A stretch of DNA of 64,000 nucleotides from Allobosea lupini (GTDB taxonomy: Bacteria; Pseudomonadota; Alphaproteobacteria; Rhizobiales; Beijerinckiaceae). The stretch spans positions 620,001 to 684,000 of the forward strand of contig NZ_FOAN01000003.1 of assembly GCF_900109525.1 (NCBI RefSeq), read 5' to 3'. Shown in pieces: positions 56,420 through 63,915 of the stretch (the first letter of the stretch is position 1; each line of letters opens with the position of its first letter). The notes below the pieces were generated by a model that worked only from the letters and a program-made list of their open reading frames with translations, was not told where the DNA came from and did no database searches. The position numbers were made by a program, and so were the translations under genes.

Positions 56420-56707
56420 TTACGCTCGCCGAAGCTGATCGAACGGGAGGATCGGAGCAGGCGGCAGAGCGCCGGCAGCGCGGCTTTGCTCGCGGTAATA
56501 GGCCGCCCGTTCTGATTGGAGCAGTCGCCGATATCGACGCCACCGCTCGTCCTCGAAATTGACGATTTGGGCAGATGGTCCGGGGTGCAGCATGGCAGGT
56601 GCCGGCTTGGCCGGTACATCTTGCTGCTTGAGGCGCTTCCGGCGGCGCGCTTCGCGCCGCGCCGCGTTACGCTCATTGCGATCGGCCCAGTCGAAGAGAT
56701 CTTTCAT
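56420..56707 (-). CDS. Small basic phage protein, unknown
   Basis: 95 residues, with a strongly basic N-terminus (RNERNAARREARRRKRLKQQ). Start overlaps the stop of the putative replication-region gene by 4 bases (ATGA). Not recognised; DNA or RNA binding is plausible by composition. Confidence 0.6.
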   Translation of the reverse strand: MKDLFDWADRNERNAARREARRRKRLKQQDVPAKPAPAMLHPGPSAQIVNFEDERWRRYRRLLQSERAAYYREQSRAAGALPPAPILPFDQLRRA

Positions 56708-57717
56708 GATGCTACCTCGAGGAGCTTGCGAGCCTGGATGGCATGGAACTCGAGCTCGATCCTGAGATCACCTGCGAGCGTCCCGTTTCGAACTGCATCC
56801 GCCCAGCGACGGACATGGTCTGGATCGATGCTCTCCGCGACTCGGCTGCCAATGGCGCGGTCCCCGCGCCCGAGCAACATCAGGACCGTCGTCTCAGCGC
56901 GTGGGTCGGGCCGTTGAACGGCCGCCCCCGGCGACGTTGAGGCGGTGTCGGTGAGACTGTCGTGTCGGACTACTTCTATGTTCCTACGGAACGAGCGCGA
57001 CACGGGAGTCTCACTCTGGACTGCGTAAGTCTGCGACACGTCAGTCTCATCCTTCGGCCGTGTGTAAGTGCGCGACACGGGAGTCTCACTCGGCAACAGC
57101 CCTTTCGCCTTGCGCCGATGGTACGTCGCTTTCGACATCCCGAGCTCTTCCCAGTGCCTGGGAGCCGGTGCCTTCGCAGCACTGCGATCGAGGGCCGGCA
57201 GGCCGGCATCGGCCCGCCGCTTGTCGGTCGCCCGCTGTCGGCGAAGTCGGTCGTTGGTCCGCTTCCAATCCGCCATGCGCGCTGCGCGGTCCTCTGGCGC
57301 CTCATCCACTGCTTCGATCGTGCGTATGTCGAGATTGGTCCGCTCGTCTCTGCCGAGATCAAGAAGCCTGCCGGCCTCGACGTCGGTCATGATGAACGGA
57401 TGCTCTGCGCTTCTGGCATCACCAACGCCGGCGACGATCTCGCTGATATCGCGCTCGGTCAGGTCGAGGCTGCAACGATCGAGGAACTCGCCGGCAGTCG
57501 CAAACTGCAGGCCAGGATGGCGGGTCCCGTCTCGCAGGCGCATGCCTTCCAGAGCAGCCAGCGCGTGCGCGGCGACAGCGAGAGCTCTGACCGGGTCAGT
57601 GTATCCGCCTGCCTGGTGACGCCAATGAGCCAGGCACTCGATCTCTTTCAGGCGCCTGAGCGGCCGCCCGAAGTAGCCGGGAAGAGCACCCCTGCGCTTA
57701 CCATGAGCGGACGCCAC
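56704..57717 (-). CDS. Phage replication-region protein containing iteron-like repeats
   Basis: 337 residues. The N-terminal domain is helical (PVRALAVAAHALAALEGMRL; LDRCSLDLTERDISEIVAGV); a winged-helix-like segment follows (HWEELGMSKATYHRRKAKGL). The middle has repeated ETPVSR(T/S) motifs, encoded by iteron-like DNA repeats. Similar proteins occur in alphaproteobacterial prophages without assigned function. A replication-initiator role, as for lambda O with iterons inside its gene, is inferred from this arrangement only. Confidence 0.6.
   Translation of the reverse strand: MASAHGKRRGALPGYFGRPLRRLKEIECLAHWRHQAGGYTDPVRALAVAAHALAALEGMRLRDGTRHPGLQFATAGEFLDRCSLDLTERDISEIVAGVGDARSAEHPFIMTDVEAGRLLDLGRDERTNLDIRTIEAVDEAPEDRAARMADWKRTNDRLRRQRATDKRRADAGLPALDRSAAKAPAPRHWEELGMSKATYHRRKAKGLLPSETPVSRTYTRPKDETDVSQTYAVQSETPVSRSFRRNIEVVRHDSLTDTASTSPGAAVQRPDPRAETTVLMLLGRGDRAIGSRVAESIDPDHVRRWADAVRNGTLAGDLRIELEFHAIQARKLLEVAS
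56949..57091. repeat. Four iteron-like repeats (GCGACACG-NN-AGTCTCA)
   Basis: Copies at 56996-57016, 57032-57052 and 57071-57091 in one orientation, 36 and 39 bases apart, and one inverted at 56949-56969. All lie inside the 56704-57717 coding region. Three encode the peptide (S/D)ET(P/D)VS(R/Q); the inverted one encodes an unrelated RHDSLTD, so protein repetition alone does not explain it. Confidence 0.65.
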
Positions 57718-57796
57718 GATGCTGCCCTCCCGCTTGAGAAGCTGTGCCGGGCGCGTTATGTTGGGACCAGATCAGCCAGCCAGCAGATCCATTCCG

Positions 57797-57832
57797 AGCC
57801 CGCGCGCCGTCTCCAGCGGCCGCGGGCTTTTT
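57797..57832 (+). terminator. Terminator-like hairpin, rightward
   Basis: AGCCCGCG (57797-57804) pairs with CGCGGGCT (57821-57828), followed by TTTT. No rightward gene lies just upstream, so it may block antisense transcription into the regulator gene or be phage junction DNA. Confidence 0.5.
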
Positions 57833-57847
57833 CGTGGGCGCCACAGC

Positions 57848-58057
57848 TCAGGCCGCAGCCCGAGCGCCGAGTTCGGCGCCGACGATCTTCTTCTCCCAGG
57901 CGAGCAGATCGTCCTCGGCGAAGAACAGGCGGCCTTCGCGGCTGACTGCCTTCGGGAAGCCCTCGCGCTTCATGTAGCGATAGAGCGTGCGCAGAACGAT
58001 GCCGTGGCGCTCGCAGACCTGGCGCGAGCTGAGATAGTTCCGTCCGGCAAATTGCAT
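57848..58057 (-). CDS. AlpA/excisionase-type helix-turn-helix protein
   Basis: 69 residues, ATG at 58057 after GGAGG. YLSSRQVCERHGIVLRTLYR is a MerR/AlpA-type helix-turn-helix, followed by a wing (AVSREGRLFFAEDDLLAWEK). Such proteins act as excisionases or activators of integrase genes in P4-like and prophage elements. It lies between the integrase-side genes and the replication-region gene. Confidence 0.8.
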   Translation of the reverse strand: MQFAGRNYLSSRQVCERHGIVLRTLYRYMKREGFPKAVSREGRLFFAEDDLLAWEKKIVGAELGARAAA

Positions 58058-58129
58058 AAGTGACCTCCAAGTCATCGGTTGATGACGAAGACGGTCACAC
58101 TGATCGCGCAGCTCAAATAGCGGGTGCGA

Positions 58130-58924
58130 TTATTTTTCTGGAATCGATTGGGGGGACCGATTCACTGTCCGCAGAGTGCCCGGCCCTTGCCAGACAGCTC
58201 GAATTCCCGGATCCAGCCTGCTCATGGCCGCGTCCCAAGCCCGCCGAATCCCGCCCTTGGTCAGACCGATTTCTTCTAACTGGACCAACAGCGAGGCGAG
58301 CGAGACGGTCTTCGCGTCTGGTGAAGCCAAAGCTCGCGCTACTATCCAATCCCGCAAGGCGTCTTCGGATGCCATCCTATGAATGCGCGCCGCGGCCGCG
58401 CAAGTTGGCGAGCCCATTGGCGCAGCAACGAGAATGTGAACGGAGAAAATTGTCCCTGAGGTCGTGTCGATTGTCCCTTTGCCGAAGTCGATGAGACCTG
58501 AATGCCAGTCCGGCAGAGCATCGAGCGGGATCGCTAGAGCAGGCGCCCACGGCTCGCCTGGCCGGCCCAACAAGGTGGCCTCACCTGCCTCCAGCAACCG
58601 GACCAGCGCTGCCACAGCAGCAACCCAGGCGCGGTCGTCGCCAGACCAATGCGGTTCGGGCTCTTCCTCCTGAAAATCCCAGCGCCCGGGCTCGAAGTCA
58701 GTCTCGGTGGCAAAGTCTTCGCGGTCATCGCGACGCCAGTCGCTCCTACCGTTGATCGTCCACCGTCTGCCCCAGCTATCCTTATCGAGCCAAATCTCTC
58801 TGCCTTCGTCTAGCAGCGTGGCGTCAGGCCCCAATGCCTCTACAGCGGCGCTGGTAATACTCGGCGCTGCGAACATCAGGCGCTGGATAGGAATGGCGTC
58901 GGGTGGGAGACGGTTCGGAGTCAT
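58130..58924 (-). CDS. Hypothetical protein coupled to the integrase
   Basis: 264 residues. Its ATG overlaps the integrase stop (ATGA). An N-terminal Trp/Asp-rich region (DSWGRRWTINGRSDWRRDDR) precedes a helical C-terminus (VSLASLLVQLEEIGLTKGGI). I know no family; possibly involved in integration or mobilisation. Confidence 0.6.
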   Translation of the reverse strand: MTPNRLPPDAIPIQRLMFAAPSITSAAVEALGPDATLLDEGREIWLDKDSWGRRWTINGRSDWRRDDREDFATETDFEPGRWDFQEEEPEPHWSGDDRAWVAAVAALVRLLEAGEATLLGRPGEPWAPALAIPLDALPDWHSGLIDFGKGTIDTTSGTIFSVHILVAAPMGSPTCAAAARIHRMASEDALRDWIVARALASPDAKTVSLASLLVQLEEIGLTKGGIRRAWDAAMSRLDPGIRAVWQGPGTLRTVNRSPQSIPEK

Positions 58925-60273
58925 CCAAGCGCCCTCATCGGCACAACCACATCCGTCTCGGGCTTGTCGGCGACGATCCAGGCGACATGGGCCGCCCAGG
59001 CCTCCAGCGCGCGCCGCTTCGGCTCTCTGAGCTTCGCATGGTTGTAGCGGCGCTCGTCGCCCTTCCGGACGTGGTTGAGGATGGCCTCGACGACGTGTGG
59101 CGCGACCTCGAGCTCGTCGTTCATCAGCGTATCGGCAGTTCGCCGGAGGTCGTGGAGAGTAAAGCTAGGCAACTCGACGCTAGCAGGATTCTCCCCTCGT
59201 TGGGCCGCCTCCTTCCGCAGCAGCTTGAGCATCTCTTCGTCAAGTTTCGCCTTCGCCTTCGACCAGCCGCTGATCGGCGTCTCGCCGGTCGTGGTGAAAA
59301 TCAGCTTTGCCTTGCTGTCGACCTTTGGCAGTGCGGCTAGGATCTCGCGGACCGTCGGGGCGAGCGGTATCTCGTGCTCCTTTCCGTTCTTCGCCCTCTC
59401 GCCTGGCAGCGTCCACATAAGGCCGTCACGAGACAGCTCCGGCCGGCGCAGGCCGCCAACCTCGTCCCGTCGTTGCGCTGTCAGCAGCATCAGCTTGATC
59501 GAGGCACCGAACAGCTCTCCGAGCTCGTCGCACGCCTTCCAGAGGATCCTGATCTCGTCGTGCGATAGCACCCGATCGCGCGCGGTTTCCTTCTGCGGCT
59601 TCGAAACGCTGGCCGAGGGATCCACGGGCAGGCGAGCCGTGTTGGCCTTCAGCCAACTGAAGCAGCCCTTCAGCGCTGCGAGCGTGCGGTTCGCCGCGAT
59701 CGGCGCGCCGCGGCGCCGGATGCCATGGATGAAGTCGCGGACATCGTCGGTCGTAATGGAGGAGATCAGGCGGCCAGACCACTCGTCAGCAGCGCCCTTC
59801 GGTATAGTGACGAAGGCGAGAGGATTGTCGCGGTCCTCGGGCTTTGCGGGGTCGACGCGCAGGCCGAGCATCCGTGCCGTCTCCCGCCATTGGCGCTGGT
59901 GGCTCTTCGCATACTCATCGAGGTAGCGCCGGGCCTCACCGGCGAATGTGCCGGCGTCGGCAACGTGAGCCTCTTTAAGCGCTCGCTTGCGGCGCTTCTC
60001 GCCGAGCCCGGGGTCTTCACCGCGTTGCCTCAGGCGATCGAACTCTTGAGCCTTCTCGCGGGCCTCTGTGAGCGAGAAAGCAGGATAGGGGCCAATCGTG
60101 AGCTTGGCCGTCTTCCCGTGAAGTCGATAACGATAGGCCCAGCTCTTTTTACCGCTTGGCGCGGGCTGGATCACGAGATGAAGGCCGGCCGCGCCAGCAT
60201 CAGCGACCTCGATCCGCTTTGCCGGGTCGGGCTTGGCGGCCTTGACTGCCGCGTCAGTGAGCCTCTTTGCCAT
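58921..60273 (-). CDS. int: Tyrosine recombinase / integrase of the element
   Basis: 450 residues. An N-terminal DUF4102 arm-binding domain (MAKRLTDAAVKAAKPDPAKR; KLTIGPYPAFSLTEAREKAQ), a core-binding domain and a C-terminal catalytic domain: first Arg in LLTAQRRDEVGGL, HDLRRTADTL, and the nucleophile Tyr in RRYNHA. It is a P4-type integrase and inserts at tRNA 3' ends, matching its place 165 bp inside attR. Confidence 0.95.
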   Translation of the reverse strand: MAKRLTDAAVKAAKPDPAKRIEVADAGAAGLHLVIQPAPSGKKSWAYRYRLHGKTAKLTIGPYPAFSLTEAREKAQEFDRLRQRGEDPGLGEKRRKRALKEAHVADAGTFAGEARRYLDEYAKSHQRQWRETARMLGLRVDPAKPEDRDNPLAFVTIPKGAADEWSGRLISSITTDDVRDFIHGIRRRGAPIAANRTLAALKGCFSWLKANTARLPVDPSASVSKPQKETARDRVLSHDEIRILWKACDELGELFGASIKLMLLTAQRRDEVGGLRRPELSRDGLMWTLPGERAKNGKEHEIPLAPTVREILAALPKVDSKAKLIFTTTGETPISGWSKAKAKLDEEMLKLLRKEAAQRGENPASVELPSFTLHDLRRTADTLMNDELEVAPHVVEAILNHVRKGDERRYNHAKLREPKRRALEAWAAHVAWIVADKPETDVVVPMRALG

Positions 60274-60345
60274 GACAGCCCTGGGTATGCTTGAGGGTAA
60301 CGGACCGCTTCGACAGTGTATGTCATATGGCTACCGCTGACACCC

Positions 60346-60419
60346 TATGATTTATATCATAAGCGGCCAAAAATCCTAGCGAAAATGCGACACGGCTTGT
60401 CATGTTGTGACATGCCGTG
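60346..60419. promoter_or_regulatory. Two dyads between integrase start and attR
   Basis: TATGAT-TTAT-ATCATA (60346-60361) and a longer dyad with arms CACGGCTTGTCA/TGACATGCCGTG (60391-60402 and 60408-60419, 11 of 12 matching). Their place suggests the integrase promoter/operator or arm-type recombinase or excisionase sites; no direct evidence separates these. Confidence 0.45.
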
Positions 60420-60437
60420 CCATACGGGGCCATCTGT

Positions 60438-60483
60438 TTCGTAATGAGGGGGTCGGGGGTTCGAATCCCTCTTGCGGCACCAG
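60438..60483 (+). repeat. attR: displaced 3' part of tRNA-Thr
   Basis: 46 bases identical to 41,547-41,592. The sequence to its left does not continue the tRNA, so this is the original 3' end left behind by integration. It also serves as the left boundary of a second, decayed element. Confidence 0.95.
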
Positions 60484-60513
60484 GCACCCTTACCGACATC
60501 GCCGTCCGCTTTC

Positions 60514-60539
60514 GAAAAGCCCGATTTATCGGGCTTTTC
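60514..60539 (+). terminator. Original tRNA-Thr terminator
   Basis: Perfect 11-bp stem (60514-60524 with 60529-60539) with TTTT in the descending arm, 30 bp past the displaced tRNA end. It would have ended tRNA-Thr transcription before the element inserted. Confidence 0.8.
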
Positions 60540-60591
60540 ATTGCGTTGACGTTCGGCACATTCCGCCGCGATCCGCTGGCCTCCCACGAAA

Positions 60592-60645
60592 ATCTTGGTA
60601 TCGTTCTTGGCATCGCCGGTTTCTTGGTATTGGCGATACCAAGAG
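60592..60645. promoter_or_regulatory. Cluster of CTTGGYATYG repeats before the second integrase
   Basis: Three direct copies, CTTGGTATCG (from 60594), CTTGGCATCG (from 60606) and CTTGGTATTG (from 60623), plus one inverted CGATACCAAG (60634-60643). They end 10 bases before the integrase ATG. They look like binding sites for the integrase, an AlpA-type excisionase or a repressor. Confidence 0.55.
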
Positions 60646-60654
60646 GCGATCCGG

Positions 60655-61873
60655 AATGGCTCTTTCCGATGCTCGGTTGCGGGCGATCAAACCGATCGAG
60701 AAGACTCAAAAAAATTAGCGACGGCGGGAGCCTCTTTCTCTTCGTACCGCCGAACGGATCGAAGCTCTGGCGCTTCTCCTGCACCTTCGCCGGGAAGCAG
60801 AAGACCCTCGCGATCGGCGCCTATCCGGCGATCAGCCTCGCCGAGGCCAGAGCCGCGCGCGATGCGGCGAAGGTCCTCCTTAGCAAGGGCGTCGATCCGG
60901 GCGAGCAGAAGAAGCTCGATGCGATCAGCGCCGCGCTGGCGCGGGCCACGACATTCGAGGTCGTCGCGGCTGAGCTGCTGGACAAGAAGAAGCGCGAGGG
61001 TAGGACGGAGCGGACCGCCGAGAAGCTGCGATGGCTCTACGACCTCGCGAAGGCGCATATCGGGACCCGACCGATCGGCGAGATCACCGCGCTGGAAATC
61101 CTCGTCGCGCTGCGCGCTGTCGAGACCCGCGGCCAGCTCGAAACCGCCAAGCGGCTCCGCGCCGTCATCGGCGAGGTCTTCCGCTACGGCGTCGCAACAG
61201 GCCGCGCGATGACCGATCCGACCTTCGCCCTTCGCGGCGCGCTGACCGCGCCCAAGGTGAAGCACCGCGCTGCCATCATCGATCCCAAGGCCTTCGGCGG
61301 CCTGCTGCGCGCCATCGACGGCTTCTCCGGCCAGCCGACCACCAAGGCGGCGTTGCAGCTCATGGCCCTCCTCTTTCCCCGGCCCGCGCGTTGCGCTTCG
61401 CCGAGTGGGCTGAGTTCGATCTCGACGCAGCGGTCTGGACCGTCCCCGCCGCCCGGACGAAGATGAGGCGGGAGCATAAGGTTCCGCTGCCGGCACAGGC
61501 CGTCGCGATCCTCCGTGACCTCCATCGGATTACCGGCCGCGGCAAGCTTGTCCTACCCGGCTACGGCATCTCGGGCGGCGACGGGCGCAAGATCGAGCCC
61601 AAGCCGATCAGCGAGAACACCATCAACGGCGCGCTGCGCCGGATGGGCTTCGGCCAGGACGAGATGTCGGCGCACGGCTTCCGGCCCAGCTCCTCGACCA
61701 TGCTCAACGAGAGCGGCCAGTTCGCCCCCGATGCGATCGAGGCCGCCCTTGCTCATCAGGACACCAATGCGGTTCGGCGCGCCTACGCCCGCGGCCAGCT
61801 CTGGGAAGAGCGCTTCCGGATGGCGGCATGGTGGGCGGATGAACTGGATCGGCTTCGAAAGGCGCCGGCCTAA
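60655..61873 (+). pseudogene. P4-type integrase of a second element, two frameshifts
   Basis: The intact N-terminus MALSDARLRAIKPIEKTQK breaks at an A7 run (60708-60714), after which ISDGGSLFLFVPPNGSKLW continues in another frame. A second shift near 61,370-61,390 (the LLFPRP / ALRFAEW junction) leads to the catalytic domain with HGFRPSSS and AHQDTNAVRRAY. The nucleophile Tyr region survives, but the product cannot be made whole. A functional relative would be about 400 residues. Confidence 0.85.
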
Positions 61874-62057
61874 GAAAAACGCGAGCGAAGCCGTTGCCAT
61901 TCGGCCCGGTGGTTCCCAACTCATCCTGAGCCGGCCGCGACATACCGCGGCCCGCTTTTCCCCGGCCGCCGATCTCGGCAGCTGGGGCCGAGCCGACAGG
62001 GAAGCCTCTCTGGGTGGAAACCTCGGGCCTCACGGCCCGTTTCCCCGCGAGGCATCT
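61874..62057. other. Spacer of the second element
   Basis: 184 bp without a gene. It holds a GC-rich hairpin-prone stretch (GGGCCTCACGGCCC, 62029-62042) before the excisionase ribosome site GCGAGG. Confidence 0.35.
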
Positions 62058-62285
62058 ATGAACCAGCCCCTTGGTAATCTGAATACGATCGAGCAGGCGC
62101 GCGCCCGGCTCGGTGGCATCGGCAACACGACCGTCTACGATTGGATCAAGACCGGTCGGCTCCGGGCGATCAAGCTCGGCGCCCGGACCTTCATCACGGA
62201 CGCCGAGATCGATCGCCTGCTCGCCGACGCTGTCGCTGCGGCCGAGAAGACCGCCGCCGCCCGTCGCGATCGAGGGGCTGCGTGA
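62058..62285 (+). CDS. AlpA-like excisionase / helix-turn-helix protein
   Basis: 75 residues. NTIEQARARLGGIGNTTVYD and IKTGRLRAIKLGARTFITDA form the helix-turn-helix and wing of the excisionase/AlpA family. It lies downstream of the broken integrase, the usual place in P4-like islands. Its stop overlaps the next ATG (TGATG). Confidence 0.85.
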   Translation: MNQPLGNLNTIEQARARLGGIGNTTVYDWIKTGRLRAIKLGARTFITDAEIDRLLADAVAAAEKTAAARRDRGAA

Positions 62286-62953
62286 TGGCGAAGAAAACGT
62301 CGCGGCTCTCAAAGGCGGCCATTCGCCGCGTGGAAGCATTCAATGTCTGGCGTGCTAAGCGCGTCTGGCGCATGGCGGATCGGTTCTACAAGAGTGATAC
62401 CGAGGAGGAGTTGATCGCGGTCTGCCAGGAGGGCGATCGTGAACTTGCGTCCGAAGCCCTTTGGGCTGCGGTGCGCTGGCGCCTAACCGAGGCGAAGCGC
62501 AATCAGGAAGCGGCTGAAGATCACTGGAGCCAGGCGACTTTTCTGTCTGGCTGTCATCGGCATCTTCCCCGGTGCACCGAAGCCGATCTTTCGCCCGACC
62601 GATTGCAGGCACTGTTCGCGGAGGAGGCGGCGCATCCGAAATCGCGCTACGACCCGAACGAGTTGGCCGCGATCTACGCAGAGAAGGAAAGGTATCTCGA
62701 TTGGATGCGCCTCTTGCACATGTCGCCGGATCAGCGAGCGGATCGAGCCGCGGACGCAATCTTGAACCTTGCTCATAGCCGGGCCAATGCGGACCTCCTA
62801 TATGATCGCGTCGCCAAAGGCATTCCGAAGGCCGATCGAGCCAAGAGCCGAGCTGCGATCGAGACGGTCCATGCGCTGCTCGGTCAGCTTCTGGAGCGCT
62901 TCGGCGGCCCTGCTACTCGCACTTCGGAACCGCTTCCGGGAACCGGAGAATGA
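62285..62953 (+). CDS. Hypothetical protein of the second element
   Basis: 222 residues, ATG overlapping the excisionase stop by one base. Hydrophilic and helical (RRVEAFNVWRAKRVWRMADR; HLPRCTEADLSPDRLQALFA). Not recognised. Its stop overlaps the start of the next, truncated gene (ATGA), so the three form an operon. Confidence 0.65.
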   Translation: MAKKTSRLSKAAIRRVEAFNVWRAKRVWRMADRFYKSDTEEELIAVCQEGDRELASEALWAAVRWRLTEAKRNQEAAEDHWSQATFLSGCHRHLPRCTEADLSPDRLQALFAEEAAHPKSRYDPNELAAIYAEKERYLDWMRLLHMSPDQRADRAADAILNLAHSRANADLLYDRVAKGIPKADRAKSRAAIETVHALLGQLLERFGGPATRTSEPLPGTGE

Positions 62954-63093
62954 GTGCTCCGGCCTCTCTCGCCGCTTATCCGGCTAGCCGGATAAGGCGT
63001 CGCTCCAATCGCGCCGAGGTGGAAGCCCGGCGCGAGGCCCTCATGCGTATCATCGTGTTGCAGCAACCGATGATGGTCCGCCAAGTCTTCTAA
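62950..63093 (+). pseudogene. Truncated gene interrupted at an IS3 remnant
   Basis: 47 codons overlapping the previous stop, ending in MRIIVLQQPMMVRQVF and then a stop. The ending resembles the MTVRQVFY segment near the N-terminus of island proteins related to topoisomerase VI A / TOPRIM-type proteins. Transposase sequence begins at the break, so the gene was probably cut by insertion. Confidence 0.6.
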
Positions 63094-63283
63094 CGGCCGC
63101 CTGCGGGACGAGTGCCTCAACGAGCACGCCTTCTCCTCGCTTGCCGAGGCGCGGCGGATCATCGAGGCTTGGCGGATCGACTACAACACCGTCAGATCCC
63201 AGACGAGCCTCGGCGGCCTATCACCCTCGACGTTCGCCAGCCGGTCCCCCACGGACCAAAACCCAGCCGGACCTAACTTATGA
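63092..63283 (+). pseudogene. IS3-family transposase C-terminal fragment
   Basis: 63 codons reading NGRLRDECLNEHAFSSLAEA, then RRIIEAWRIDYNTVRSQTSL and GGLSPSTFA. This is the end of the OrfB integrase core of IS3-family elements, including the E of the DDE triad (RDEC). The front half and both IS ends are gone. Confidence 0.85.
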
Positions 63284-63475
63284 CCGGCAGGAAAATGGGG
63301 AGCACGTCAGCACCACTCCCATTTTCAGAGACGTTCGCAGCCGCGCCGAAAGGGCGGTTTTTCGTTGCTTTTTGCGATATTTCCCGCGGGCGCGTGTGTT
63401 GGCAGTCGAGTGTGTTGGTCGACTTTCGGTGGCTGGAGCATGCTATACTGACAGGGCGTATCCTGTGTTTCAGAG
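63284..63475. other. Intergenic stretch between IS remnants
   Basis: 192 bp with no supported gene. It contains a partial dyad GGAAAATGGGGAG ... CTCCCATTTTC (63290-63328) that may be an IS end or hairpin. Confidence 0.35.
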
Positions 63476-63796
63476 CTATTTTGCGCATTCATCTCGCGAA
63501 ACGATAAGGAGCAGGTCCCCAAGCTTTTGCCAGGTGGCTGCGATGATTCTGGCCTGTGCACTGCGCATCCAATGTCTGAGCCTGGCGAAGAGCTGCTCGA
63601 CCGGGTTGAGGTCGGAGCGATGAGCGGCAGGAAGAGCATGGGAGCGCCAGCGTTGCGGATCGCACGGCGAGCGGCCTTGCCCTTGTGGCCTACCGAGATT
63701 GTCGAGGATGACGCTGTCGCCCTTCGCGAGGGGTGGGACGAGCACGTGCTCGATATGGAGCGCGAGAAGCTCGTCGTTTACGTATGGTAATGTCAC
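63476..63796 (-). pseudogene. IS630-family transposase C-terminal remnant
   Basis: 106 codons. VILDNLG carries the second Asp and SDLNPVEQLFARLRHW the Glu of the DDE triad. Between them the frame is shifted: the family text HKGKAARRAIRNAGAPMLFL lies in another frame from about 63,690 to 63,620, so two compensating shifts occurred. N-terminal half missing. Confidence 0.8.
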
Positions 63797-63807
63797 GCAT
63801 CCTGAAC

Positions 63808-63915
63808 ACTAGAAAATTTTCGAGCGAAGTGGACGCCGGCTTGCGCGAAGAAGACACGGTAAAGTGAAAGCCTAGAGCGATTCCAGGGTTCGGGGGATTG
63901 CAAAATTGCTCTAGA
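63808..63915. repeat. Rhizobial interspersed repeat
   Basis: The text TTTTCGAGCGAAGTGGACGC (63827-63846 region) and GCCTAGAGCGATTCCAG, closed by TTGCTCTAGA, belong to a repeat family I know from many Hyphomicrobiales genomes. It abuts the broken end of the IS630 gene and may mark the truncation point. Nothing is seen in the last 85 bp of the window. Confidence 0.6.

Larger units (their letters stand above)
41547..60483. mobile_element. Integrated phage-derived element in tRNA-Thr (18.9 kb)
   Basis: Bounded by the 46-bp att repeats. A tyrosine recombinase lies just inside the right end, and phage genes (terminase small subunit, tape measure, DUF4376 tail protein) fill the right two thirds. 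Capsid, portal, large terminase, holin and lysin genes are not recognised, so it is a decayed prophage or a satellite. Rightward accessory genes occupy the left third, leftward phage genes the rest. Confidence 0.92.
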
